From: Pseudonocardia lacus
Lineage (GTDB): Bacteria > Actinomycetota > Actinomycetes > Mycobacteriales > Pseudonocardiaceae
NCBI RefSeq assembly: GCF_018531445.1
Contig: NZ_JAHDTH010000069.1
Span: 1 to 34,492 of the forward strand
Reading direction: 5' to 3'
DNA length: 34,492 nt
Positions 27,767 to 34,418 of the stretch are shown piece by piece. A program made the position numbers and the translations under genes. Within the stretch, counting starts at the first letter, position 1; each line of letters starts with the position of its first letter. Under the pieces are notes generated by a model. The model was not told the origin of the DNA. It ran no database searches and was given only the letters and a program-made list of their open reading frames with translations.

Positions 27767-28762
27767 TCAGGAGGGCGCGGCGGCGAAGTGCCGCCGGTAG
27801 TGGTCGGGGGGAACGCCGATCCGGCGCAGGAAGGCGCGGCGCATGGTCTCGGCGGTGCCGAACCCGGCCCGCGCGGCGGCCACCGAGACCAGCAGCGGCT
27901 CGGACTCGAGCAGCCGGCGCGCGGCGTCCACCCGCACCCGCTCGACGTAGTCGCCGGGCGGGGTGCCCAGCGCCCGGGTGAACTCGCGGCTGAAGTGCCG
28001 CTCGCTCATCCCGACGCGCGCGGCGAGCACCGGCACGCGCAGGTCGGCTGCGGGGTCGGCGTGGATGAGGTCCTGCGCGGCGCGCACGCCCGGCTGCCGC
28101 GCCGGGGTGTCCCAGACCGGCCCGGCGAACTGGCTCTGCCCGCCCGGTCGGCGCAGGAACACCACCAGCTCGCGGGCGATGTCCTGGGCGACGTCGACGC
28201 CGTGGTCGGCCTCGACGAGCGCGAGCGCGAGGTCGATGCCCGCGGTCACCCCGGCCGCCGTCCAGATCCGGCCCTGCCGCAGGTAGATCGGGTCGGCGCG
28301 GACGTCGACGGCGGGGTGGCGCTCGCCCAGTGCGGACGCGTAGCGCCAGTGGGTGGTCGCGGACAGCCCGTCCAGCAGGCCGGCGGCGGCCAGCGCGAAG
28401 GCCCCGGTGCACACCGACACGACGCGGTCGGCGCGGGCCGCGGCCCGCCGCAGCCACCGGACGTAGCCGGAGTCGGCGACCAGGCGGCGGCTGCCGGGCC
28501 CGCCCGGGACGAGCAGCGTGCCGATCGGGCCGGACTCGGGCAGCGGGCCGTCGGCGACCAGGCCGAGCCCGCCCGCGCCGCGGACGGGTCCGGCCGTCTC
28601 CGCGACGAGTGCGACGGAGTAGGCGCCGCCACGGCCGGTGATCTCGAACAGCTCCGAGGCGCCGTTCAGCACGTCGTGCGGACCGACGACGTCGAGCGGT
28701 TGGACGCCCTCGTACAGGGGAACGAGCACCCGGTGGGGGACGGCGGAGCGGGACGCGGCCAC
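27767..28762 (-). CDS. GlxA-family transcriptional regulator (DJ-1 domain + AraC helix-turn-helix)
   Basis: Protein of 331 residues. Residues about 10-195 are a DJ-1/PfpI-like ligand-binding domain (HRVLVPLYEGVQPLDVVGPHDVL; elbow VSVCTGAFALAAAGLLDG). Residues about 220-325 are an AraC-type DNA-binding domain (VGMSERHFSREFTRALGTPPGDYVERVRVDAARRLL, then AARAGFGTAETMRRAFLRRIGVPPDHYRRHF). The start is GTG 28762. The DJ-1 enzyme gene downstream shares the sensor fold, and the regulator probably controls it in response to a related small molecule (inference). The GH76-like gene is divergent, 79 nt away. Confidence 0.9.
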   Translation of the reverse strand: MAASRSAVPHRVLVPLYEGVQPLDVVGPHDVLNGASELFEITGRGGAYSVALVAETAGPVRGAGGLGLVADGPLPESGPIGTLLVPGGPGSRRLVADSGYVRWLRRAAARADRVVSVCTGAFALAAAGLLDGLSATTHWRYASALGERHPAVDVRADPIYLRQGRIWTAAGVTAGIDLALALVEADHGVDVAQDIARELVVFLRRPGGQSQFAGPVWDTPARQPGVRAAQDLIHADPAADLRVPVLAARVGMSERHFSREFTRALGTPPGDYVERVRVDAARRLLESEPLLVSVAAARAGFGTAETMRRAFLRRIGVPPDHYRRHFAAAPS

Positions 28763-28829
28763 GGGTCAACGGTGCTGGTCGGGGGGCGGTGGCGTCAACG
28801 ACGCGTGTCCCACGGATTCGGCCATCGGG

Positions 28830-28835
28830 CAGACT
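28830..28835 (+). promoter_or_regulatory. -10 element of a predicted leaderless promoter (GH76 gene)
   Basis: CAGACT, then 6 nt GACGCC, then GTG 28842. No Shine-Dalgarno. Confidence 0.45.
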
Positions 28836-28841
28836 GACGCC

Positions 28842-29903
28842 GTGGCCGACATCGACTGGGCCGAGAGGGCCAACACCGCGGAGCGGGCGATCGTGCGTCG
28901 ACACGTGCGGCGGTTGGCGGGCGTGCTGCCCGGCACCCGGATCGGGCGGATCCGCTGGCCCCGCCGCACCCCCATCGCCCCGTTCCCCTGGCACTACTGG
29001 TGGCAGGCGCACCTGCTGGACTGCCTCGTCGACGCGCAGCGGCGGGCCCCGCGGGAGGCGCGTGCCCGGGCGATCGCGGCGACCACCCGCAGCGTGCGGA
29101 TCCACAACGCGGGCAGCTGGATCAACCGCTACTACGACGACATCGCCTGGTTCGGGCTGGCGGTGCAGCGGGCAGGTGGCACCGCCGGGCGCTGGGGCCC
29201 GTCGGCGATCGAGGCGATCTGCACGCAGCTGGGCCGCGGCTGGACCGAGGACGGCGGCGGCGGGATCTGGTGGCGCCGCGGCGACAACTCGAAGAACGCC
29301 CCGGCCAACGGCCCGGCCGCGATCCTGCTGGCCCGCACGGGCCAGGTGGGCTTCGCGGCGGCCATCGTCGACTGGATGAGCGACACCCTGGTCGACCCCG
29401 ACACCGGCCTGGTCCGCGACGGCGTGCGGGTCGGCCCGGACGGCGAGATCTGCGAGGTCGACAAGCGGATCTTCACCTACTGCCAGGGCGTGCACCTGGG
29501 CGCCTGCGTCGAGCTCGCCCAGCGCGACGGCCACCAGCGCTGGACCGACCGGGCCATCGCCGTGGTCGACGCGGTGCGCCAGCGGCTGGCCGAGCCCAAC
29601 GGGGTGCTGCCCGGGGTGGGCGGCGGCGACGGCGGGCTGTTCGCCGGCATCGCCGCGCGCTACCTCGCCGACGCCGCCCTGCGCCGCCCCGAGCTCTCCG
29701 ACGCCGCCGGGCAGCTCGTGCTGGCCAGCGCGGAGGCGGCGTGGGACGGGCGGATGCACACCCCGCTGGGGCCGGTGTTCTCGGCGGACTGGCGCACCCC
29801 GGCCCCCGAGCCGCGCCCGGGGATCCCGGAGTCGGACCTGTCGGTGCAGCTGGGGGGCTGGATGCTGATGGAGGCGGCCGCCCGCGTGCAGCGGGGCGGC
29901 TAG
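28842..29903 (+). CDS. Glycoside hydrolase family 76-like protein without a signal peptide
   Basis: Protein of 353 residues resembling GH76 alpha-1,6-mannanases. Motifs visible are NRYYDDIAWFGLA with the Asp-Asp pair that serves as catalytic residues in GH76 (about 95-107), GGGIWWRRGDNSKNAPANGPAAILLAR (about 142-168), DWMSDTLVDPDTGLVRDGV and ...YCQGVHLGACVEL, and the ending DLSVQLGGWMLMEAAARVQ. There is no N-terminal hydrophobic stretch, so it should be cytoplasmic, unlike secreted bacterial mannanases. Mycobacteria carry a similar gene near fba, as I recall. The role is probably in mannose polymer or glycolipid turnover (inference). Start GTG 28842. Confidence 0.8.
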   Translation: MADIDWAERANTAERAIVRRHVRRLAGVLPGTRIGRIRWPRRTPIAPFPWHYWWQAHLLDCLVDAQRRAPREARARAIAATTRSVRIHNAGSWINRYYDDIAWFGLAVQRAGGTAGRWGPSAIEAICTQLGRGWTEDGGGGIWWRRGDNSKNAPANGPAAILLARTGQVGFAAAIVDWMSDTLVDPDTGLVRDGVRVGPDGEICEVDKRIFTYCQGVHLGACVELAQRDGHQRWTDRAIAVVDAVRQRLAEPNGVLPGVGGGDGGLFAGIAARYLADAALRRPELSDAAGQLVLASAEAAWDGRMHTPLGPVFSADWRTPAPEPRPGIPESDLSVQLGGWMLMEAAARVQRGG

Positions 29904-29908
29904 CGCCC

Positions 29909-29928
29909 CCCGCCGAGAGTTCGGCGGG
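29909..29928 (+). terminator. Hairpin after the GH76-like gene
   Basis: CCCGCCGA (29909-29916) and TCGGCGGG (29921-29928) form a perfect 8-bp stem around GAGT, 5 nt after the stop. Confidence 0.65.
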
Positions 29929-30027
29929 TGTATAGCTGGGCCGCCGAGATACCTGGTGAGCTTCCGGCGGGGGCACTAGGGAGCGTCCTCAAAGCCGGTT
30001 CACCCGACCTGCTTTGATCTTGGGTTT

Positions 30028-30495
30028 GTGGTGCGCAGGCACGAATTGACCGACGAGCAGTGGCAGGTGATCGAGCCGCTGCTCCCGCCCTCGGGGACGA
30101 AGGGTCGCCCGCGGGTGGATGACCGCCGGGTGATCAACGGGATGCTGTTCAAGGCCAAGACCGGGGTCGCCTGGCGGGACCTGCCCGAGCGGTACGGGCC
30201 ATGGAAGACGATCTACACCCGGTTCTGGCGCTGGTCACGCGACGGCACCCTCACGATGCTGGTCGCGAAGGCGCGGGTGATCGCCGAAGCGATCGACGAG
30301 CTCGACCGGGAGGTCTCGGTCGATTCCAGCATCGTGCGTGCCCACCAGCACGCCGCCGGCGCCCGCAAGATCGCCAAGCCCGTCGACGGTGACGACGGCA
30401 GCAGCAGCAGTGACGACAGCGGTGGCAACGGTGCCACCACCGGGTCCCTCACAGGGGGTGGACGAGTCCTGCAACGGACACACCGAACCAGGTGA
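30028..30495 (+). CDS. IS5-family transposase, N-terminal part (orfA)
   Basis: Protein of 155 residues. The N-terminal helix-turn-helix region RRHELTDEQWQVIEPLLPPS and the catalytic core start FKAKTGVAWRDLPERYGPWKTIYTRFWRW are typical. The first catalytic Asp is in SVDSSIVRAHQHA (about 93-105). Then comes low-complexity sequence (SSSSDD, GGNGATTG), and the frame runs out with RTHRTR. Joining to orfB needs a +1 (or -2) shift near the GGGGG at 30454-30458. Start GTG 30028 follows the left repeat by 31 nt. Confidence 0.75.
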   Translation: MVRRHELTDEQWQVIEPLLPPSGTKGRPRVDDRRVINGMLFKAKTGVAWRDLPERYGPWKTIYTRFWRWSRDGTLTMLVAKARVIAEAIDELDREVSVDSSIVRAHQHAAGARKIAKPVDGDDGSSSSDDSGGNGATTGSLTGGGRVLQRTHRTR

Positions 30496-30976
30496 TCATG
30501 CTATCGGCAGGTCTCGTGGCGGCACCACCACCAAGATCCATCTGGCCTGCGACGGTCATGGTCGTCCGTTGTCGGTGGTGTTGACCGGCGGGAACGTCAA
30601 CGACACCACGATGTTCGAGCAGGTCCTGGCCGGTGTCGAGTTCCGCCGGCCGGGACCGGGTCGGCCCGCGACCCGCCCGACCCGGGTGCTGGCCGACAAG
30701 GGCTACTCCAGTCGCAAGAATCGGGCCTACCTGCGCCGGCGCGGGATCCGGGCGACCATCCCGGAACGGCGTGACCAGCAGGCCAACCGCGCCCGCCGCG
30801 GCTCAGCCGGGGGCCGGCCTCCCGCGTTCGACAAGGGCGTCTACAAGCGGCGCAACGTGGTCGAACGCTGCTTCAACCGGTTCAAGCAGTACCGGGCCAT
30901 CGCCACCCGCTACGACAAGACCGCCCTCTCCTACCAGGGCATGATCGACCTGGCGACCCTCAAGATGTGGCTTTGA
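30338..30976 (+). CDS. IS5-family transposase, C-terminal part (orfB)
   Basis: The frame is open from 30338, but coding sense begins only about 30460 (GDHAIGRSRGGTTTKIHLACDG). It has the second catalytic Asp in VLADKGYSSRKNR, the third residue Glu in KRRNVVERCFNRFKQYRAIATRYDKTA, and ends in TLKMWL. Together with orfA it forms a complete DDE transposase, so orfB is probably made by frameshifting or is the 3' half of a gene broken by a single G insertion. No good start codon of its own is visible. Confidence 0.7.
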   Translation: MPTSTPPAPARSPSPSTVTTAAAAVTTAVATVPPPGPSQGVDESCNGHTEPGDHAIGRSRGGTTTKIHLACDGHGRPLSVVLTGGNVNDTTMFEQVLAGVEFRRPGPGRPATRPTRVLADKGYSSRKNRAYLRRRGIRATIPERRDQQANRARRGSAGGRPPAFDKGVYKRRNVVERCFNRFKQYRAIATRYDKTALSYQGMIDLATLKMWL

Positions 30977-31012
30977 GGACGCTCCCTAGCGCCCGGGACG
31001 GGCGCGGCGGCG

Positions 31013-31849
31013 TCAGCGGCCGTAGGGGCGGGGCCCACCGTGGCCGGGGTGCGGGCGCATCGGCTGCGTCACCTCGGCGTGGTTGGCCGGCAGCGGCGCC
31101 GAGGGCCGGACGTCGGCCCGGTAGCCGCCCGGCGCGGGCGGCGGGGCCTGACCGGCGGGCGGGGCGACCGGCGGCGCGTGCCCGCCACCGGCGTGCTTCG
31201 CCTCCCGGCGCGCCTTGATGACCTCGATCACGATCGGCAGCACGGAGAGCAGCACGATCAGGATGAGCATCAGCTCGATGTTCTCGCGGACGAACTCGAA
31301 CTGGCCGAGGAAGAAGCCCAGCAGCGTCACGCCGGCGGCCCAGGCCACGGCGCCGATCGCCGAGTAGGTGAAGAAGCGCTTGGCCTCCATCCGGCCCACG
31401 CCGGCCATGACGGTGATGAAGGTGCGCACGACCGGCACGAACCGGGCCATGACGATGGCCCGATTGCCGTACTTGTCGAAGAAGCCCTGCGTCTTGACCA
31501 CGTGCTCGGGCTTGAACAGCCGCGACTTGGGCCTGTCGAAGATGGCCGGCCCGGCGACCTTGCCGATGTAGTAGCCGCACACGTTGCCGGCGAAGGCGGC
31601 GATCACCAGGATGAGGCAGACCAGCCACAGCGGGGTGTCGATGCCCGGCTGGCCGTTCGCCGCCTGGGCCACGAACAGCCCGGCGGTGAACAGCAGCGAG
31701 TCGCCCGGGAGGAAGAAGCCGAGCAGCAGGCCGCACTCCGCGAAGACGATCAGTGCGAGGCCGACCAGGGCCCACGGACCCAGCCACTCGATGATGACGT
31801 CCGGCTTGAGCCACTCCGGGCCGAGCGCGACAAAGTGGTGGGTCTGCAC
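31013..31849 (-). CDS. DedA-family membrane protein
   Basis: Polytopic protein of 278 residues. DedA/SNARE-associated features include GPWALVGLALIVFAECGLLLGFFLPGDSLLF near the N-terminus, GNVCGYYIGKVAGPAIF, the conserved F-x-R-x-x-P-x-x-R pattern in ARFVPVVRTFITVMAGVGRM and about five hydrophobic segments. The last 65 residues are a Pro/Ala/Gly-rich cytoplasmic tail. DedA proteins are undecaprenyl-phosphate or lipid flippases. Start GTG 31849 is chosen since TACCGT lies 7 nt upstream (leaderless). GTG 31858 would add three residues. Confidence 0.88.
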   Translation of the reverse strand: MQTHHFVALGPEWLKPDVIIEWLGPWALVGLALIVFAECGLLLGFFLPGDSLLFTAGLFVAQAANGQPGIDTPLWLVCLILVIAAFAGNVCGYYIGKVAGPAIFDRPKSRLFKPEHVVKTQGFFDKYGNRAIVMARFVPVVRTFITVMAGVGRMEAKRFFTYSAIGAVAWAAGVTLLGFFLGQFEFVRENIELMLILIVLLSVLPIVIEVIKARREAKHAGGGHAPPVAPPAGQAPPPAPGGYRADVRPSAPLPANHAEVTQPMRPHPGHGGPRPYGR

Positions 31850-31856
31850 CGTCGTC

Positions 31857-31862
31857 ACGGTA
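31857..31862 (-). promoter_or_regulatory. -10 element of a predicted leaderless promoter (dedA)
   Basis: Minus strand TACCGT followed by 7 nt and GTG at 31849. Confidence 0.4.
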
Positions 31863-31877
31863 CCCGGGTTGTCCGGT

Positions 31878-32102
31878 TCACCCGAGAGGGGGCAGCACGC
31901 CCGGCGCCAGCAGCGACAACAGCGCGAACAGGATCCCCACCAGCAGGCCGGCCGCGAGCGCGAGGACGATCGCGGTGCGGGTGGCTGCGGTGTCGGGGTC
32001 GGCACCGCCGCGGGGGGCCGGGCCGCCGACGCGCCCGGCGCCGGTCGCCCTGGCCCGCAGGGCCTCGGCGAGGCGCTGCTCGGGCTCGACGCTCCTGCTC
32101 AC
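31878..32102 (-). CDS. Small single-pass membrane protein, 74 aa
   Basis: The N-terminal 40 residues are charged and Gly/Arg-rich (SRSVEPEQRLAEALRARATG). One transmembrane helix follows at about 43-67 (AIVLALAAGLLVGILFALLSLL), ending in a short Pro-rich tail. I do not recognise it. It starts with GTG 32102, has CACCAT 6 nt upstream as a leaderless -10, and lies between the ECF sigma gene (60 nt) and dedA (28 nt). A role as a membrane partner of the sigma factor is possible but unsupported, as it lacks an anti-sigma domain. Confidence 0.6.
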   Translation of the reverse strand: MSRSVEPEQRLAEALRARATGAGRVGGPAPRGGADPDTAATRTAIVLALAAGLLVGILFALLSLLAPGVLPPLG

Positions 32103-32162
32103 GCACCCATGGTGCCATCGGGTCCGACGGAGGCCCGCGCGGGTCCACCCGTCCGGGTGCCG

Positions 32163-32759
32163 CTAGCGGGAGCGCGGCCCCATGACCCGGGCCACGGCGT
32201 CGAGGGCCCGGCTCGCGGTCGACTTCACCGTGCCCCGGCTGATGCCCGTCGCGTCGGCGATCTCCGCCTCGCTCATGCCGCCGTAGTACCGCAGCACGAG
32301 CACCTCGCGCTGGCGCGGCGGCAGCGAGGACAGCGCGTCGACGACGGCCTGGTGCTCGGCCGAGAGCATCGCCAGCGACTCGGCGGAGCGGGCGTTCACC
32401 TGGTGGGGCGGCACGTACTCGCGGGCCGTGCGGCGCCTGCGCAGCACCGAGCGGGAGCCGTTGACGACGGCGGCGCGCAGGTAGCCGACGGCGGCGGCTT
32501 CGTCGCGCAGCCCCGACCAGTGCCGGTGCAGCCCGGCGAAGGCCTCCTGGACGACGTCCTCGGCGGTGGCCTGGTCGTCGACCAGCAGGGTGGCCAGGCG
32601 CACCATCCGCATCTGGTGGTCGCGGTAGAGGTCGGCCAGCGTGCGCGGCGCGCCGTCGGTGGCCGGGGGGGCCGGTTGGCGGGTGTCGAGGCTCCGCAAC
32701 CGGGACAGCGTCATCTCGACGGCGTTCCCCGCGCGGTCGTCTGCGCGGTCGCCGTCCAT
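32163..32759 (-). CDS. ECF sigma factor (SigE-family type)
   Basis: RNA polymerase sigma-70 family protein of 198 residues. The sigma-2 region spans about 45-110 (LYRDHQMRMVRLATLLVDDQATAEDVVQEAFAGLHRHWSGL). Sigma-4 spans about 135-190 (LPPRQREVLVLRYYGGMSEAEIADATGISRGTVKSTASRALDAVA) with its helix-turn-helix. ATG 32759 is chosen because TACTCT lies 7 nt upstream as a leaderless -10. The longer frame to 32855 has no ribosome-binding site. No zinc-binding anti-sigma factor follows, so control is unclear. The gene diverges from fba (98-nt gap). Confidence 0.9.
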   Translation of the reverse strand: MDGDRADDRAGNAVEMTLSRLRSLDTRQPAPPATDGAPRTLADLYRDHQMRMVRLATLLVDDQATAEDVVQEAFAGLHRHWSGLRDEAAAVGYLRAAVVNGSRSVLRRRRTAREYVPPHQVNARSAESLAMLSAEHQAVVDALSSLPPRQREVLVLRYYGGMSEAEIADATGISRGTVKSTASRALDAVARVMGPRSR

Positions 32760-32766
32760 GCCCCGC

Positions 32767-32772
32767 AGAGTA
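32767..32772 (-). promoter_or_regulatory. -10 element of a predicted leaderless promoter (ECF sigma)
   Basis: TACTCT on the minus strand, then 7 nt GCGGGGC, then ATG 32759. Confidence 0.5.
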
Positions 32773-32857
32773 GTCGGGTCCGCGCGACCGCCTGCGCCCG
32801 CGTTGGCCTCCGGTGCGGGATACTCGGCACGCAACCCAGCACAGGAGGGACCCACTC

Positions 32858-33892
32858 GTGCCGATCGCGACCCCCGAGGTCTACAACGAGATGCTTGACC
32901 GGGCCAAGAGCGGCCGGTTCGCCTACCCGGCGATCAACGTGACGAGCACGGAGACGCTGAACGCCGCGCTGCGCGGGTTCGCCGAGGCGGGCAGCGACGG
33001 CATCGTGCAGATCTCCACGGGCGGGGCGGAGTTCCTGTCCGGAACCCGGGTCAAGGACATGGTCACCGGGTCGGTGGGCCTGGCCGAGTTCGCCCACGTG
33101 GTGGCCAAGAAGTACCCGGTCAACATCGCCCTGCACACCGACCACTGCCCGAAGGACAAGCTGGACGGCTTCGTCCGCCCGCTGATCGCGCTCAGCCAGG
33201 AGCGGGTCGACCGCGGCGAGAACCCGCTGTTCCAGTCCCACATGTGGGACGGCTCGGCCACCGAGCTGCACGAGAACCTGCGCATCGCCGCCGAGCTGCT
33301 CGACCAGGCGGTCAAGGCGAAGATCATCCTCGAGGTGGAGATCGGCGTCGTCGGCGGCGAGGAGGACGGCGTCGCCAACGACATCAACGAGAAGCTCTAC
33401 ACCGCCCCGGGCGACTACGCCGACACGGTGGAGGCGCTCGGCGGCGGCGAGAAGGGCCGCTACCTGCTGGCCGCGACCTTCGGCAACGTGCACGGCGTCT
33501 ACAAGCCGGGCAACGTCAAGCTCCGCCCGGAGATCCTCAAGCAGGGCCAGGAGGTCGCCACCGAGAAGCTCGGCCTCACGGCCGGCTCCAAGCCGTTCGA
33601 CCTGGTCTTCCACGGCGGCTCCGGCTCGCTGATCGAGGAGATCCACGAGGCGCTGGACTACGGCGTGGTGAAGATGAACGTCGACACCGACACCCAGTAC
33701 GCCTTCACCCGGCCGATCGCCGCGCACATGTTCACCAACTACGACGGCGTGCTGAAGGTCGACGGCGAGGTCGGCAACAAGAAGACCTACGACCCGCGGT
33801 CCTACCTGAAGGCGGCCGAGGTCGGGATGGCCGAGCGGGTCGTCGAGGCCTGCGAGAACCTGCGCTCCGCGGGCACCTCGCTCGCCGGCTGA
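32858..33892 (+). CDS. fba: Class II fructose-bisphosphate aldolase
   Basis: Zinc-dependent aldolase of 344 residues cleaving fructose-1,6-bisphosphate in glycolysis and gluconeogenesis. Signatures visible are YPAINVTSTETLNAALRGFAEAGSDGIVQISTGG near the N-terminus, the zinc site ALHTDHCPKD, EVEIGVVGGEEDG, ATFGNVHGVYKPGNVKL with a zinc-ligand His, FHGGSGS and VKMNVDTDTQYAFTRP. GTG 32858 has AGGAGGG 8 nt upstream. The frame is open upstream to 32813 but without a ribosome-binding site. It is divergent from the sigma gene and followed by a strong terminator. Confidence 0.97.
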   Translation: MPIATPEVYNEMLDRAKSGRFAYPAINVTSTETLNAALRGFAEAGSDGIVQISTGGAEFLSGTRVKDMVTGSVGLAEFAHVVAKKYPVNIALHTDHCPKDKLDGFVRPLIALSQERVDRGENPLFQSHMWDGSATELHENLRIAAELLDQAVKAKIILEVEIGVVGGEEDGVANDINEKLYTAPGDYADTVEALGGGEKGRYLLAATFGNVHGVYKPGNVKLRPEILKQGQEVATEKLGLTAGSKPFDLVFHGGSGSLIEEIHEALDYGVVKMNVDTDTQYAFTRPIAAHMFTNYDGVLKVDGEVGNKKTYDPRSYLKAAEVGMAERVVEACENLRSAGTSLAG

Positions 33893-33898
33893 GGGTCC

Positions 33899-33949
33899 GG
33901 CGCAGCGCAACGGCGGTCGCCGCGGCGGCGACCGCCGTTGCGCTGCGCC
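33899..33949 (+). terminator. Terminator hairpin of fba, 24-bp perfect stem
   Basis: Arms 33899-33922 and 33926-33949 are exact reverse complements over 24 bp with the 3-nt loop CGG, 6 nt after the fba stop. No U-tract follows. It is the longest perfect stem found in the window. Confidence 0.85.
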
Positions 33950-33978
33950 CGGATGGGGTGAGCGGGCCGGCGAAGGGG

Positions 33979-33984
33979 CAGGAT
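33979..33984 (+). promoter_or_regulatory. -10 element of a predicted leaderless promoter (DUF3151 gene)
   Basis: CAGGAT, 6 nt GCTCGC, then ATG 33991. Confidence 0.45.
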
Positions 33985-33990
33985 GCTCGC

Positions 33991-34404
33991 ATGACGACGC
34001 ACGGCAACCTGCTCGGGCCCGAGCCCACCCTGCTGCCCGTGGACCCCGCCGCGGCCGAGATCGACGCCGGCCAGGAGCCGGCCGAGGTCGCCGCGGCGCA
34101 CCCGACGTCCAGCCTGGCCTGGGCCGTGCTGGCCGAACGGGCCCTGCAGGACGGCGTGACCATCACCGGCTACGCCTACGCCCGCACCGGCTACCACCGC
34201 GGGCTGGACCAGCTGCGCCGCAACGGCTGGAAGGGCTTCGGGCCGGTGCCCTTCTCGCACACGCCCAACCAGGGCTTCCTGCGCGCGCTGGCCGCATTGC
34301 AGCGGGCCGCGGCGGCGATCGGGGAGACCGAGGAGGCCGAGCGCTGCCGGACGTTCCTGGCCGACTCCGACCCGGCCGCGCCGGCCGCGCTCGGCCTGGA
34401 CTGA
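33991..34404 (+). CDS. DUF3151-family protein
   Basis: Protein of 137 residues of an actinobacterial family of unknown function. The N-terminus NLLGPEPTLLPVDPAAAEI and the core HPTSSLAWAVLAERAL, TGYAYARTGYHRGLDQLRRNGWKGFGPVPFSHTPNQGFLRALAALQRAA match DUF3151. It looks like a cytoplasmic helical protein. The gene often lies between fba and purA in actinobacteria, and here it follows fba after the terminator, from its own promoter. Start ATG 33991. Confidence 0.85.
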   Translation: MTTHGNLLGPEPTLLPVDPAAAEIDAGQEPAEVAAAHPTSSLAWAVLAERALQDGVTITGYAYARTGYHRGLDQLRRNGWKGFGPVPFSHTPNQGFLRALAALQRAAAAIGETEEAERCRTFLADSDPAAPAALGLD

Positions 34405-34418
34405 GCCGGAGCGGGTCG

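Larger units (their letters stand above)
29980..30985 (+). mobile_element. IS5-family insertion sequence
   Basis: Terminal inverted repeats GGAGCGTCCTCAAAGCC (29980-29996) and its exact complement (30969-30985) bound a 1006-bp element. CTAG flanks both ends (29976-29979 and 30986-30989) and is consistent with a 4-bp target duplication of the IS5-type YTAR site. Since CTAG is itself palindromic, TA alone or part of the repeats is also possible. The element carries a transposase split over two frames. It sits between the GH76-like gene and dedA, interrupting no gene visible here. Confidence 0.88.
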
